Positions 8,801 through 17,739 of a stretch of DNA of 64,000 bases are shown here, one piece after another (position 1 is the stretch's first letter; each line of letters opens with the position of its first letter). The translations under genes were made by a program, and so were the position numbers. This DNA is from Bosea sp. 29B (GTDB lineage: Bacteria > Pseudomonadota > Alphaproteobacteria > Rhizobiales > Beijerinckiaceae). The DNA is taken from the NCBI RefSeq assembly GCF_902506165.1, contig NZ_LR733817.1:822153-886152 (forward strand), in the 5' to 3' direction. A model generated the notes under the pieces. The model had not been told where the DNA came from. It saw only the letters and a program-made list of their open reading frames with translations, and made no database searches.

Positions 8801-11133
8801 TGCCAAGCCTCGAGACGCACGACGGTGTACTTGACCGGGAAGAGTCCGTCTCGAACACCCGCCACACGGAGGAACGCGATCCGGTCCGCGCTGGTCCCGC
8901 CCATCCGCGCCGACCACACGTCCCACGGGGGCAGCAGCGACTTTTCGAGGTTGGCTACGAGCCTCGAAACTGGGCCGGCGGCGGCGACATATTCCGAGAG
9001 GAGATCGCCCTGCGTGTCACGCCAGGCGGCGGAAAAGTAGGTGGCGTTGGCGGCGGCATGAACACCGCTGCCCGTGGGCACGCGGAGCCCCGCTGACCTC
9101 AACGCCGCCTCCACCTCCGCCGTCCTGTGGTTCTTCCAAGCGCCGAAGGCCCACGTCAGGGCGGACGTCAGGTCTCGGGCTCGGGGACGCGCTCCGAGCA
9201 GCTTCCCGATGTTGCCCAAAACATGGACGAGGCTGAACTGACTGGCTAGGCCGGCGGCGACCAACGCGTTGGTAACACGGGTGGGCCATGTGAGCCCGGG
9301 GTCGGCGAACCTCACGTCCTTCAGCAGGCTGCGGGGCGGAAAGAGCTTAGCGTCGGTCAGCCTCCGGCGCTTGCCTCCGCCGATGTCCGCGTCGGGATGG
9401 ATGTAGATGCGCCCGCCTCCGGCTCCGCCGTCTGCAGGCGCGAGCTTCCCATCTTCGTCGCGGAAGATCGGCGCGCCCTTGAGGTGAGGCAGGGTGTCCG
9501 TCAACGCGGCGAGGTCGGCGTAGAAGTCCTCCCACTCCTGCCGCGTCGCCTTGCGGCGCCGCGCGAGATCGGCCGCGATCGCCGGAATCCATTCCGCGAG
9601 CTTCTCGGGCCAAGGCTCCAGCGGGTAGTCGGCGTCCTCGGCTAGCGCTCTGAGCGCCTCGACCCGACGCCGGCCCATGTTGCGCCTTAAGAGCGGAAGG
9701 TCATTCGCCTTGGCGAGCGTGACGCCTTTCAGGATCTTGTGCTGCTCGTCCTGCCAATCGAACACCTCGTCGAACCGGCTCCACCGGGCGTCCGAGGTCG
9801 CCAAGCGCATGATCGGCAACGGAAAGGCGCCGAGATCCTCGCCCCGCCGCCCATAGACAGCGAGGAGCCGCTCGCGCCACCCGCTCCAGGCGACGGCGTC
9901 GACCGCCGCATGCACCAGGTCCGAGCGCACCTCGTTCGCGGCCGCGAACAGCTTGGTCGTGTCGATGCAAAGCTCGGCAACGGCGTCGAGCAGCATGTCG
10001 TTCAACGGATTCGCGAACGATAGGTCCTTGCGATCCGGGTCCGGGAAGAATGGCGCATCGACGTAGCCGTGAAAAGGCGTCACCGCCTCCATCGGCAGGA
10101 AGGCATAATACCGACCCATGCCGACGTCACTACTGAGCGGTATAGCCACGCTTATCAAGGGCTCGCCTTGCCAGTCGCGCCACTTCTCGACCCGGTGTTG
10201 TTCGGCGATCGCGCGCTCGACGGCCTTCTGGAAACGCCTTCGATCCACGGCGCGTGTCGCGAGGAGATAGGCGCGCTCGTCGACTTCGATCTCCGACAAT
10301 TCCACGCCGCCGCCGTTCGGCAGGCGCCGAGCTGGGCGCCGCCGCCGCTGGAGGATCCGTCGCTCGATGCCTTGGGCGGTTACGCTCTCGATCGTGAGCT
10401 CGGCTAGGCGAGTGAGGAACAGTGGAAGCGGCGCCCGTTCGTCGAAAAGGGCGCGGCACTCTTCGCCCAGCTGCTCTGCGGCGCGCGCGGTGCGTAGCGG
10501 CAGACGAACCAGAGTCGCGAAGCCCTCCATTGCATAGGCCTGGACGTCCAGTGGCTGGTCGCGCAGGGGACGCGGCAGCTGAAGCGCGTGAGCCTTGCCG
10601 ACGGCTTGATCGATCAAGGCACTGTCGGTCAACAGCCCGAGCCGCTCCCTCTGATGTCGTTCAGACGCGAAGCCGAAGCAATAGCCGTCGAATTGCGAGG
10701 CGCCGATCCTCCCGCCAATGGCCATGGAGAAGATCTGCGGATCCGCGCTCACCAGCTCAACACTGCGGAAGCCCAATCCCTTGTGGCCAATCGCATTTCC
10801 GGGCCGCTTACGGCTCTGAGCGGGGTTAACGATCGAGTCGACGTCCTGAGTGGTGAAGCCTTGCCCACTATTGGCAACGTAGAGCACGCCGTGGTCGCCC
10901 ACCGTCAGATCGAGCCTAACGAGGATGCGCGCCATGTCGCGACCTGAACCGTCGTAGGCGTTTTGGATCAACTCCCGCAGGATGCGCCCGTCGTAGAGGC
11001 TGGCGGCTGTGTTTGTCAGCTCGCGCATTGCGTCGTCGCGCGCGGAGCCGAGTTCCACGCCGACCAGTGTGAGTCGTAACTCTCGATCCAGAATGCGCTC
11101 GATATAGGCGTGATGGTCTAATTCCACGGCCAC
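5842..11133 (-). CDS. Giant GHKL-ATPase protein with C-terminal NOV/DUF3883 nuclease-like domain
   Basis: A 1763-residue cytoplasmic protein. The N-terminus carries a sacsin/Hsp90-like ATP-binding fold: N-box ELIQNAYD (residues 54-61), G1-like box NSGQGF (88-93; asparagine where aspartate is usual) and G2 box GHKGLGF (116-122). The last 140 residues form a NO VEIN (DUF3883) domain: LGFAGELAAYRYL near 1627, GFDFRI near 1674 and VHFEVKAH near 1686, which gives a D...ExK signature like that of PD-(D/E)XK nucleases. The 1300 residues between have no pattern I recognise. Proteins of this layout cluster with defence genes, so ATP-gated nucleic-acid targeting is an inference. The start codon is GTG with a weak ribosome site. 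It lies 165 bases after a 603-residue unknown protein on the same strand, probably in one operon. Confidence 0.75.
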   Translation of the reverse strand: MAVELDHHAYIERILDRELRLTLVGVELGSARDDAMRELTNTAASLYDGRILRELIQNAYDGSGRDMARILVRLDLTVGDHGVLYVANSGQGFTTQDVDSIVNPAQSRKRPGNAIGHKGLGFRSVELVSADPQIFSMAIGGRIGASQFDGYCFGFASERHQRERLGLLTDSALIDQAVGKAHALQLPRPLRDQPLDVQAYAMEGFATLVRLPLRTARAAEQLGEECRALFDERAPLPLFLTRLAELTIESVTAQGIERRILQRRRRPARRLPNGGGVELSEIEVDERAYLLATRAVDRRRFQKAVERAIAEQHRVEKWRDWQGEPLISVAIPLSSDVGMGRYYAFLPMEAVTPFHGYVDAPFFPDPDRKDLSFANPLNDMLLDAVAELCIDTTKLFAAANEVRSDLVHAAVDAVAWSGWRERLLAVYGRRGEDLGAFPLPIMRLATSDARWSRFDEVFDWQDEQHKILKGVTLAKANDLPLLRRNMGRRRVEALRALAEDADYPLEPWPEKLAEWIPAIAADLARRRKATRQEWEDFYADLAALTDTLPHLKGAPIFRDEDGKLAPADGGAGGGRIYIHPDADIGGGKRRRLTDAKLFPPRSLLKDVRFADPGLTWPTRVTNALVAAGLASQFSLVHVLGNIGKLLGARPRARDLTSALTWAFGAWKNHRTAEVEAALRSAGLRVPTGSGVHAAANATYFSAAWRDTQGDLLSEYVAAAGPVSRLVANLEKSLLPPWDVWSARMGGTSADRIAFLRVAGVRDGLFPVKYTVVRLEAWQWAQLRRGELPAQQIEMTVGPYWRKALFDAPRLNYQSRPYTFTDSWFLPGQGFYDRFTPAARHSFARLVVRYLQDAPEAHFQAHLQRQGGNSDLVRWSTPLAAFLRQAPWLPLAGSDEFDGVAPNACWYAPRSELPRFVRRLDRTIRDQLDATPDLRQIMTARLGLQIWTNVDTADRRIVALGDIWRAGIPDAEHDSFRKAYREAWEHWLQRPEPKSLPGRLPLVVEVSGRLTTLPLDRTDPDRPTVYVGDGAWPVLEQLLTALGRAVLSAPPSQAEACATSLRRTLGGKVEVVRHDLLEVKVDGRTFSPASGGELLVGDDREWLVELAVLIAELGAPLTNRVTPRSRQLLMDGMRRTRLHFVGEVHVSVGGSEGALPEELDGILPAPDDENPAIIVRGPEQVDWQLMARISGALALALNRPSLIDHIRLVFYALEREASAKGLAFAMPDDSTLAAALGKPIARIREVLRSLRSTSARLLELLTPAVQAMHGSDMADRLRQSADRLLEEGDVLTLLIGGGLGAARAQNLIDLCREADSLNDLRRRLGLDLPTFNAVLTALGPPWRPLGFADRLAKAFGLRLEERRIELEQRVRDAWLDRFDAGESLADYRMQIMLPDIVMPQAWIATYDEANEGLIDSAIDAQMANLTKSDKPSVAIDRVRATNRALLNANLDFVRQRLRAWAGKDSVTRKLSTTWTSPAELIIRAAMGSGCLDFRLLDLQTLPKALAVGDLWPSGAATSLELEALGLSADDLEAERKQEQAALERAQRAKRSIVFGEVEVDGGAEAPLQAVAQAFGDAFDKSSFRARSGPAKLERFTPEARPPRDRKGGPGGRRGDDPTYLSEEQRTLLGFAGELAAYRYLQLTQRGFADEHWLSSMGRRYLGLPATQDDDGFDFRIPRSRGAVHFEVKAHTGDPGYVDLERSQITAAASMAGESGPQWRILYVTHVRLPALVTVYELPNPFSPSSAAFYREQQRHGSRLVIKRA

Positions 11134-11298
11134 GCAGTGTCACTCGCCCCCTGATTTCCGGTCGCCCCGGGCTAAATCTATGTTAGCGGCCAAGAAGAAA
11201 CCTATGCCACAGCTTCAAGATGCTATGTCGCGAAGAATACCGCTTATCTTGCGACAATAGCTGACTTAAGCTCACGCCCCGTGTGGCTCTGCGGCCCC

Positions 11299-13110
11299 CT
11301 ACTCCCGGCAGACCATGTACCCGTGCGCATTCACTTCGGCGCAGGCGCTGAAGAATGACATGAGGAGCCAATACAGCTGTACGAAATACGGGTCTGGCCT
11401 GCGGCCACCCGCCGCTATTTCCGCAAGGGCCCCTTGCACCGCGCCAAAGCTAAGGGACGATGTCACGATCACGACGCGACGGATCGCGTCCGGCGCCAGG
11501 CGCGCGGCCTCGAAGTCGGCAAGGAGGCGGTTCGCGTTGCCGCGTAGGGTCCTGGGGATGGCGCTTCTTACATTCTCGTTCGAATATGTCTGTTGCCACG
11601 TAGCTATCTTGGCGGGCATCGCGTCGACGGGCAGCGCCATGCGGCCCAGGTTCTTCATGGCCTGGCCCACGGAGACATGGAACGGTGAAGCGCCAAGGGA
11701 AAGAGCGCCATGCTTCGCATGGTAGAAGGTGATGCGGGGTGGGGTGCTGGTGTTGTTCAGGCCGATGAAGTCCGCCCACTCGTCGCCTAGGTCGTCGCAA
11801 ACCAGCACGTCGTCGCCGAGGGATACGCGGTCCACCACGACCCCGAACGTGGACGTCGCCTGGAAGGCGGCACGATTGGCGGCGAATCGGCCCTTTTCGC
11901 TAGTTACCCCTGCTAACGCCGCATCCGGACGCAGATATCGCAGGAGTTCGGTGCCGCCTTGGGTCAGGCCGCCGTCGCGATAGAGCGTGCCGTCGATATA
12001 AGCTAACGAGACGTCTTCGAAGAGGACGATAAAACGGTTCTCGCGGTCGATGTGCTTGCGGAGTGAGATGCGATCGGGATCCTGACCAATCGGATGAGCC
12101 GTCCGCTCGACCTCCACGCTTGCGGCGAGCGGAAGTTGCAGGTCGCGAAGCGCGATGCGATCCTTATTGACTGCGACGGCACCCCTGCGTGCGCCGGCGT
12201 CGTCACGAATTTCCCGTGCCCTGTCCAAGCCGTGTACCTCGAAGACGACGTTCAGTTCCGCGAGGACAGCGGCAGTCTCCACGGCCGTCAGCGGCGTCGC
12301 GGCTCCATCGACCATACGCACGAGCCGAACCTGCTCATGTTCGTGAATGTCCTCGGCAAGTCCGGCGACGTCGACCGCGAATGAGGACAGGGCGACATTG
12401 CCAATGGCAGCGAGATCGATTGCCCGGGCGAAGGTATCGATGAAAGGTGCCGGTGCCCCGGCGCCTGCGAGCAGGCTGTCGATCACCGCTGCGGCATATT
12501 CTATGAGGTGTTCGTGCCCGACGCGGTCGGAGCGCTGGGCGATCCTGCCCGTGCTCGGTGTCGCGGAATAGTGCCCGACGCCGGTGCGTACGGTATATGC
12601 CTGAGGCACATAGCGGCTCGACGCTGCGGGGCCAACCGTATTGCGAAGGTCGTCGGCCTCCAGCGTTTTCGTGCGCATGGCCAGTTTCGACACCGACATG
12701 TTCCGCAATCTTATCTTCTCGAAGATCGCATCGTGGCGCGCGACGGCTAGATCGACCCGGCTGACGGGGACGCGCCTCAAATGCAGACGCTTGAACTGGG
12801 GCGGCAGGTCGAGACGGGATTTGAACACAGCGACGTGCCCACGATGCTCGACCACCATAAGGAAGCCGCAGGCCAGCTCACGCACGTGGGCCTGTTCGGG
12901 GAGAAATGATGGCGATTGCTCGTAGAGGAACGAGATCGCCGACCAAATCGATGCCCCTGAGACCTCGCGGCGATGGCGGAACAGGTTTGCCTGAGCGGTG
13001 GGCTGGCCCGCTCGGAGCTGATCGAACAGCGCCTCGATATCACCGTCCGTTAGTGGCTCGCTGAGCGCGAAAAAGTTGGCGGTCTTTCCCGCCTGCAGGT
13101 GTTCGATCAT
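11299..13110 (-). CDS. Unrecognised 603-residue protein upstream of the GHKL/NOV gene
   Basis: I do not recognise this family. The frame is open from 13155, but I chose the ATG at 13110 (MIEHLQAGKTANFFALS) because a GGGGGGAG purine run lies just upstream. The protein looks soluble, without a signal peptide or clear membrane segment. I see no Walker motif, zinc motif or obvious catalytic triad. A C-terminal stretch, RRVVIVTSSLSFGAVQGAL then YFVQLYWLLMSFF, is the most hydrophobic part and could pack against a partner. An N-terminal part with FEKIRLRNMSVSKLAMR is basic. The gene ends 165 bases before the GHKL/NOV gene on the same strand, so the two are likely a functional pair. A defence role is inferred only from context. 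Confidence 0.65.
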   Translation of the reverse strand: MIEHLQAGKTANFFALSEPLTDGDIEALFDQLRAGQPTAQANLFRHRREVSGASIWSAISFLYEQSPSFLPEQAHVRELACGFLMVVEHRGHVAVFKSRLDLPPQFKRLHLRRVPVSRVDLAVARHDAIFEKIRLRNMSVSKLAMRTKTLEADDLRNTVGPAASSRYVPQAYTVRTGVGHYSATPSTGRIAQRSDRVGHEHLIEYAAAVIDSLLAGAGAPAPFIDTFARAIDLAAIGNVALSSFAVDVAGLAEDIHEHEQVRLVRMVDGAATPLTAVETAAVLAELNVVFEVHGLDRAREIRDDAGARRGAVAVNKDRIALRDLQLPLAASVEVERTAHPIGQDPDRISLRKHIDRENRFIVLFEDVSLAYIDGTLYRDGGLTQGGTELLRYLRPDAALAGVTSEKGRFAANRAAFQATSTFGVVVDRVSLGDDVLVCDDLGDEWADFIGLNNTSTPPRITFYHAKHGALSLGASPFHVSVGQAMKNLGRMALPVDAMPAKIATWQQTYSNENVRSAIPRTLRGNANRLLADFEAARLAPDAIRRVVIVTSSLSFGAVQGALAEIAAGGRRPDPYFVQLYWLLMSFFSACAEVNAHGYMVCRE

Positions 13111-13178
13111 CTCTCCCCCCGACAGACGTTGCTGTCTGTACACGAGGATGCACAATCTGGACGCGGCATCAAACCTCG

Positions 13179-13548
13179 CGCTCTGTCGTCGGCTGGTCGA
13201 TGAAGGCTGAGATGACGGCGGGACTCGTCACCGACGCGCTTATCATGGTGATATGCCGCCGCGGCAAGCCGGGCGCCCAGATGCATCGCTCCGATCAGGG
13301 CAGCCAATGCACCAGCCAGCACTTCCAGGAGCTGCTAGCCCAGAGCGGCGTCACCTGTTCGACAATGCCGCGATGGAGAGCTTCTCCTTATCCCTGAAAA
13401 CCGAGCGGATTAGGGGCAAGGTCTACCGCCCCCCGACGCCGCCTTAGCGGATGTGTTCGACTACATCGAGCGGTTCTACAACACCATCCGCAGGCACTCG
13501 ACCATCGGCTATCTCAGCCCGGCCGAGTTCGAAAAGAAGGTGGAATAG
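13179..13548 (+). pseudogene. IS3-family transposase OrfB remnant, frameshifted
   Basis: Three frames together read as the second half of an IS3-type OrfB. RSVVGWSMKAEMTAGLV and HRSDQGSQCTSQHFQELL lie in one frame, CFDNAAMESFSLSLKTE in a second, and VFDYIERFYNTIRRHST with GYLSPAEFEKKVE in a third, ending at a TAG. HSDxGxQY, DNAxxESF and FYNxxRxHS are conserved around the second aspartate and the glutamate of the DDE site. At least one deletion after the GVTCS position removes several conserved residues, and a second shift precedes VFDYIE. The N-terminal half and OrfA are absent. It marks past mobile activity between the unknown gene and the CoiA-like gene. Confidence 0.8.
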
Positions 13549-13653
13549 CTCAACTGAGCGTCGCCAGAACTGGCAGCAGGCCAATGTCAGCAGTAACGGT
13601 TTGGCGGATCGTAGGGCCTTGCGCCGCGATCTGACCTATGGTCGCCTCGCTTA

Positions 13654-15567
13654 ATGGCTGAGCCGATAAAAAAATCGAGCGTTTTGGACATCTCGCTCGA
13701 CGCGCTTTTCGATTGTGGGCGGAATGGGATGTCCATCGTCGCCGTTGACGAACACGGCAGGCTCGTTTCGATTCGTGACGTGCCGAGGGGCCTGGCCTGC
13801 AATTGCATCTGCCCGGGCTGCGATCGCCGAATGGTCGCAAGGACGAAAGATGATAAGCGGGCCGCTCACTTCGCCCATCACGGCGTAGCAGGCCTCACCT
13901 GCACATCGGCAGGCGAAACTGCCCTGCACAAGTTCGCCAAGGAAGTCGTCGACCAACATCTTGAATTCATGCTCCCTCCGCGGAAGGTGACGGAAGCTGG
14001 CGAAGAAGAGGTTGTGGTGCCCGCCGGCATCCGCAAATTCGATAAGGCCATTCTAGAAAGGAAGACGGGTGCGGTCATCCCGGACGTCTTGCTGGTGAAG
14101 CGAGGGCGGCCACTCATCGTTGAATTCAAGGTCACCCACGCATGCGGGCCCGAGAAGATCGCCGAAATTAAAAGGCTCAACATCGGAGCGATCGAGATCA
14201 ACCTGTCGCCCTTTCGGCATATGAAGCTTGGCGAGCTCGCCGACATCATCCTGTTCAAAGCCGAACGGAGCTGGCTCCACAATCCGTTGGACGGTGAGGC
14301 GCGCCAGCGGGCCCGTAAGCGTGCCCACGACAGAGCGAAGGCCATCGACAAGGCTGCCTCCGACGTCGTCAGCAAATACCAGCATCGACGACCCGCCAAG
14401 GTGCCTGGCTCCGGGAAGGCGGAGAAGGCAATCCGCGGCGATGGGCTAGACGACTACATCGATACCGAAGTCAGGGGGTCGGGCTGCTTTACCGTGCCTC
14501 TTGCGCAGTGGCAGGCCGCAGTCCTGCAGATGTTTCTCGGGGCGGGATATCCGGAGTTTGGCCTCGCCGAGACCTACTTCATGACCGAGGATCAGGGCTG
14601 GGTCGATGCGTACTTCAGGGAGCTCAGCCGCGAGGTCATCGACGTGGCCCGGCGAAAAGCCGCAGATTTCCAGATCGCCATATACGCGGTTCGTGAATAT
14701 CTGAAGTTTCTCGACGCCAGCGGGGTCCTCACGGCCACGGGAGACGGCGATGGATGGCGCGCTTCGCCAGGGCTGAGAAAGGTGGTTGAAAAGGCGCGCG
14801 AGCTTCGAGAGCGCCCCGCCAAGCGGTTCGATGACCTCGAATCGTGCGTTCTAGATGCGTTGAAGGACCTTCCTCCCGGGGAGACAGAGGCATTCGACAT
14901 CAGAGCATGGGCCGATCAGATCATGCCCGGTCGCGATTTTTCGCCGAAGAAGGCCCTCCATCTCGACGACATGCCGTGGCGATCGTTCCGCGGCGACTTG
15001 GTGAATCTTCGATGGCAAATCCAGAGCCGCCCCGAGCCAGATATGGATCTGATGGGGCTGCCGCTGACTGGCGAGCTCCACCGCCAAATGGAACGTAAGG
15101 CCCTGGAGCGCGCCGCGCGCGAGCTGGCCAAGGCGCAGAAGGAGCAGGCAGCAGCCGATAGCCGTGTCGGCCGGCTGAAATCGGAAGCCTGGCAGGGATT
15201 GGGTGGAGAGGCCGACGGGTGGTTCAACGCCCCGCACCGAGATCTGGGCGGCCGAATTCCCCGGGAGGTCGCGGCGATCAGCGATGACGACTACGTCGGC
15301 GTTAACCGGCTCCTTAGCCAGCGCATCCGTGAATTCGAGCTGGCCAGGGCACAAGAGCAGAAAAAGGGCGCAGCTTTCGATGATGTTGTCAGTTTCGCTC
15401 GCACGAAATTAGGCGAGGTAAAGGCTGGACTCTGGATCCGCGGCTACCACCCTCGCCTACAAGCACGTCCGGAAGACTACATTATTGATGAAACTACGCG
15501 CGATGTGTGTCTAAAACTTATCGACCCCAAGGTGGATCTTGCGGGCTTCAGGAGGAAGCGGGCGTGA
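13654..15567 (+). CDS. CoiA-like nuclease-domain protein
   Basis: A 637-residue protein. The N-terminus has a small zinc-like module, CICPGCDRRMVAR (CPGC at 53-56) followed by AAHFAHH at 71-76, which is the signature at the front of competence protein CoiA and related predicted nucleases. It is followed by a restriction-endonuclease-like core: VIPDVLL (D144) and LIVEFKVTHAC (E157, K159). The remaining 450 residues are mostly charged helices, including a coiled-coil-like run near LERAARELAKAQKEQ, with no pattern I can name. CoiA-type proteins act on DNA in transformation, but stand-alone relatives occur in mobile and defence regions, which fits here. It is the only plus-strand gene among the minus-strand defence genes, so it has its own promoter. 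Confidence 0.65.
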   Translation: MAEPIKKSSVLDISLDALFDCGRNGMSIVAVDEHGRLVSIRDVPRGLACNCICPGCDRRMVARTKDDKRAAHFAHHGVAGLTCTSAGETALHKFAKEVVDQHLEFMLPPRKVTEAGEEEVVVPAGIRKFDKAILERKTGAVIPDVLLVKRGRPLIVEFKVTHACGPEKIAEIKRLNIGAIEINLSPFRHMKLGELADIILFKAERSWLHNPLDGEARQRARKRAHDRAKAIDKAASDVVSKYQHRRPAKVPGSGKAEKAIRGDGLDDYIDTEVRGSGCFTVPLAQWQAAVLQMFLGAGYPEFGLAETYFMTEDQGWVDAYFRELSREVIDVARRKAADFQIAIYAVREYLKFLDASGVLTATGDGDGWRASPGLRKVVEKARELRERPAKRFDDLESCVLDALKDLPPGETEAFDIRAWADQIMPGRDFSPKKALHLDDMPWRSFRGDLVNLRWQIQSRPEPDMDLMGLPLTGELHRQMERKALERAARELAKAQKEQAAADSRVGRLKSEAWQGLGGEADGWFNAPHRDLGGRIPREVAAISDDDYVGVNRLLSQRIREFELARAQEQKKGAAFDDVVSFARTKLGEVKAGLWIRGYHPRLQARPEDYIIDETTRDVCLKLIDPKVDLAGFRRKRA

Positions 15568-15828
15568 TCGTAGTTCGGCGCAGAGTTTCCATGTCAATCA
15601 ACACCGGCAGCTGCTGATACTACCCGCTTGCCAAGCCGACGCCCCCTGTATCAGCCGGGCGAGCTTCCCTTGCGCCTCGTTGTCGTGGCCGCGATCGCAT
15701 CGTCGGCTCCTGTCGAAGCGGCTGAGCCAACGGATTGGGATGCCGTTCTAACTTAGAGCACCAGGCAGGACTGCTATCGAGCAGCGGCTTTTCGCGCCTT
15801 TCATAAACTGCACGGATTGGAAAGATCG

Positions 15829-17739
15829 CTACTGGCCCTTGAAGACTTCGTGCAAAGTCTGGCGTCGAACCGAGGTCAAACCGTCGAAGGCGGCACCTGT
15901 GATGATCACCTGGGCTCCTTCGAAGCTCTCGCGAGACAGAAGCTCGATGAAGGGCTTAACGATGAAATTTTCCTTGTCCTCCACCGACTCTCCGAGAAAG
16001 TCGCCAGGTAAGTCGATCACCGAGATTCCCGGATAGTGCATGCCCGGTTTGTCGCTGAGGCTTAGAAGCCCGTAGTGGTAAGCCATCAAAAAATACAGAG
16101 TATCGCTTCCCCCGAGCGCGGCCGACCAACGCCTTTTCCCGACGCGGAATTCGAACGAGCGCCTGTTGAAAGTGATGTTGACAGGACTGTGACTCCAGGC
16201 GCCCGGCTTGAGCTGTTCGATCCGTGTCAGATAGGCATTCATCCCTTCCGCAAGCCAGTCTGCGGGGGCTTGGAAGTCGACCGACTGCAGGATGGTGTCG
16301 ACGATCTCCTGAAGCGGCTCGATCCTTTTTTGGATCGCATCAACCTGCGCCTTCAGATCCTCACCTGATTTTAGCGCGGTCTTCAACCGCGTGATTTGGC
16401 GCTGGCGTTCGCTCAGGCGGCCGAGCTCGACATCGATACCACTGACGTTCTCTTGAATCAGCGCTGAGACGGCCGCGCGGGCTGGTTCGAGTTCATTCTC
16501 GATCTGGCGAAGCTCTTCCTTGCGCCGTGTCCAACCCTTCCTTTGGATCTCAAGATCCCGGTTTAGCAGACCGACAAGGTCGGAGGCTTCTTTGACCTCG
16601 CCTTGCAGGCGCTCCTGCTCGAAGAGCAACCGAGCGTCTCCCAATTCGGACATCTCAGGCTCATCGGGAAGGTGCTGATGGCAAAGGTGGCAGTGGTCGG
16701 CACTTCTCTCGCGTGCCTTGAGCACTTGGTCGCACGCGGGGCAGTGCGTGATCCGCAGATCGGCGAGAAGCTCGCCGGCATCGTGTGCTCTCGCGAGACG
16801 CGTGAGCTCCTCCGTCAAATCAGCCCGATATCGCAGCATGTCGGCCAGACGATCGGCAGTCTCTCGTCCATGCCTTTCGCTTGTCTCACGCTCCACTAGG
16901 AGCCGCGCGCGCTCGGCGCTGAGGTGAGCCACGCGTGAGGATTGGGCGCTGGCGACACCCTGGGAAGCCTCATCGATCACTGCGATCCGCTTGGCTCGCA
17001 ATTCAAGAATTTGGTTTGTGACCTCTTTGTCACCAGCTTCGATAGCGGCCTTTGTAACGCCCGCCCTGATCGGATCATTCTCGTCGAGCAGGTCGCGAGC
17101 GAGAGCATCGAGAGTCCAGTTGTATTGTTCGAGCCGAGCCGTGAGCCGCCGGGCTTCCAGTGTGAGCTCGATCAGATCTCCGTACTCGTCGGAATAGATG
17201 AGCTCGGCAATCCCGCCGAACTGAAGCAGGCAGGCGTGCTGCTCACCTTCGGGTTGTTTGTCGGCTAAGTCAGACCAGAACCCTTGCCGCCGATGAATGT
17301 GGCGAAGCAGGGACCGAAAACTCAGCTCCGGCCACGTCTGGCCGGACTGGGGGTTGCCCTTTGGATAGTGAAGGACGGGAATCCCGAGCTTGGCCATCAG
17401 CCTATGCTGGAATTCAACGGCGTCGATTACCTCTCCATCGACGATGGCCTTGGTCTTCATGCCGGCTTCGCGCCAACGGCGTTCCACGACCAGTTTCTCT
17501 GAACCGATGAGAAACTCGGCTGCGGCGGCCTCGTATTTCTCGGATAAGACTTCGTCGAAACGGCTTTCGAACGGATCCGGATCACCCAGCAGGAAGTCGA
17601 TGATCTTGAGCCACTGGGTTTTCCCTGTGTTTGGGCGTCCGATCAGAAGATTGACGCCCGGCTCGAAGGCGATCGCCTCCGTGTTGCCGGTCCAGAGCCG
17701 TCGTTCAACTCGGCCAACGGAGAGATAGTGCCCAGTCAT
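15829..17739 (-). CDS. lmuB: SMC/Rad50-like ATPase of a Lamassu (ABC-3C) system
   Basis: A 636-residue protein. Walker A is GRPNTGKT (34-41). Long helical segments flank a zinc-hook-like pair of cysteines, CPACDQVL (333-336) and CHLCHQ (350-353). The C-terminal ATPase half has ALGGSDTLYF (541-550), an ABC-signature-like segment, and GISVIDLPGDF (571-581), a Walker-B-like strand without the usual second acidic residue. The layout fits the ATPase of three-component ABC systems, in which an SMC-like sensor of foreign DNA ends releases an associated nuclease. Its ATG overlaps the stop of the middle component by 4 bases, so it is translationally coupled as the last gene of the operon. Assignment to Lamassu rests on the three-gene set. 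Confidence 0.75.
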   Translation of the reverse strand: MTGHYLSVGRVERRLWTGNTEAIAFEPGVNLLIGRPNTGKTQWLKIIDFLLGDPDPFESRFDEVLSEKYEAAAAEFLIGSEKLVVERRWREAGMKTKAIVDGEVIDAVEFQHRLMAKLGIPVLHYPKGNPQSGQTWPELSFRSLLRHIHRRQGFWSDLADKQPEGEQHACLLQFGGIAELIYSDEYGDLIELTLEARRLTARLEQYNWTLDALARDLLDENDPIRAGVTKAAIEAGDKEVTNQILELRAKRIAVIDEASQGVASAQSSRVAHLSAERARLLVERETSERHGRETADRLADMLRYRADLTEELTRLARAHDAGELLADLRITHCPACDQVLKARERSADHCHLCHQHLPDEPEMSELGDARLLFEQERLQGEVKEASDLVGLLNRDLEIQRKGWTRRKEELRQIENELEPARAAVSALIQENVSGIDVELGRLSERQRQITRLKTALKSGEDLKAQVDAIQKRIEPLQEIVDTILQSVDFQAPADWLAEGMNAYLTRIEQLKPGAWSHSPVNITFNRRSFEFRVGKRRWSAALGGSDTLYFLMAYHYGLLSLSDKPGMHYPGISVIDLPGDFLGESVEDKENFIVKPFIELLSRESFEGAQVIITGAAFDGLTSVRRQTLHEVFKGQ

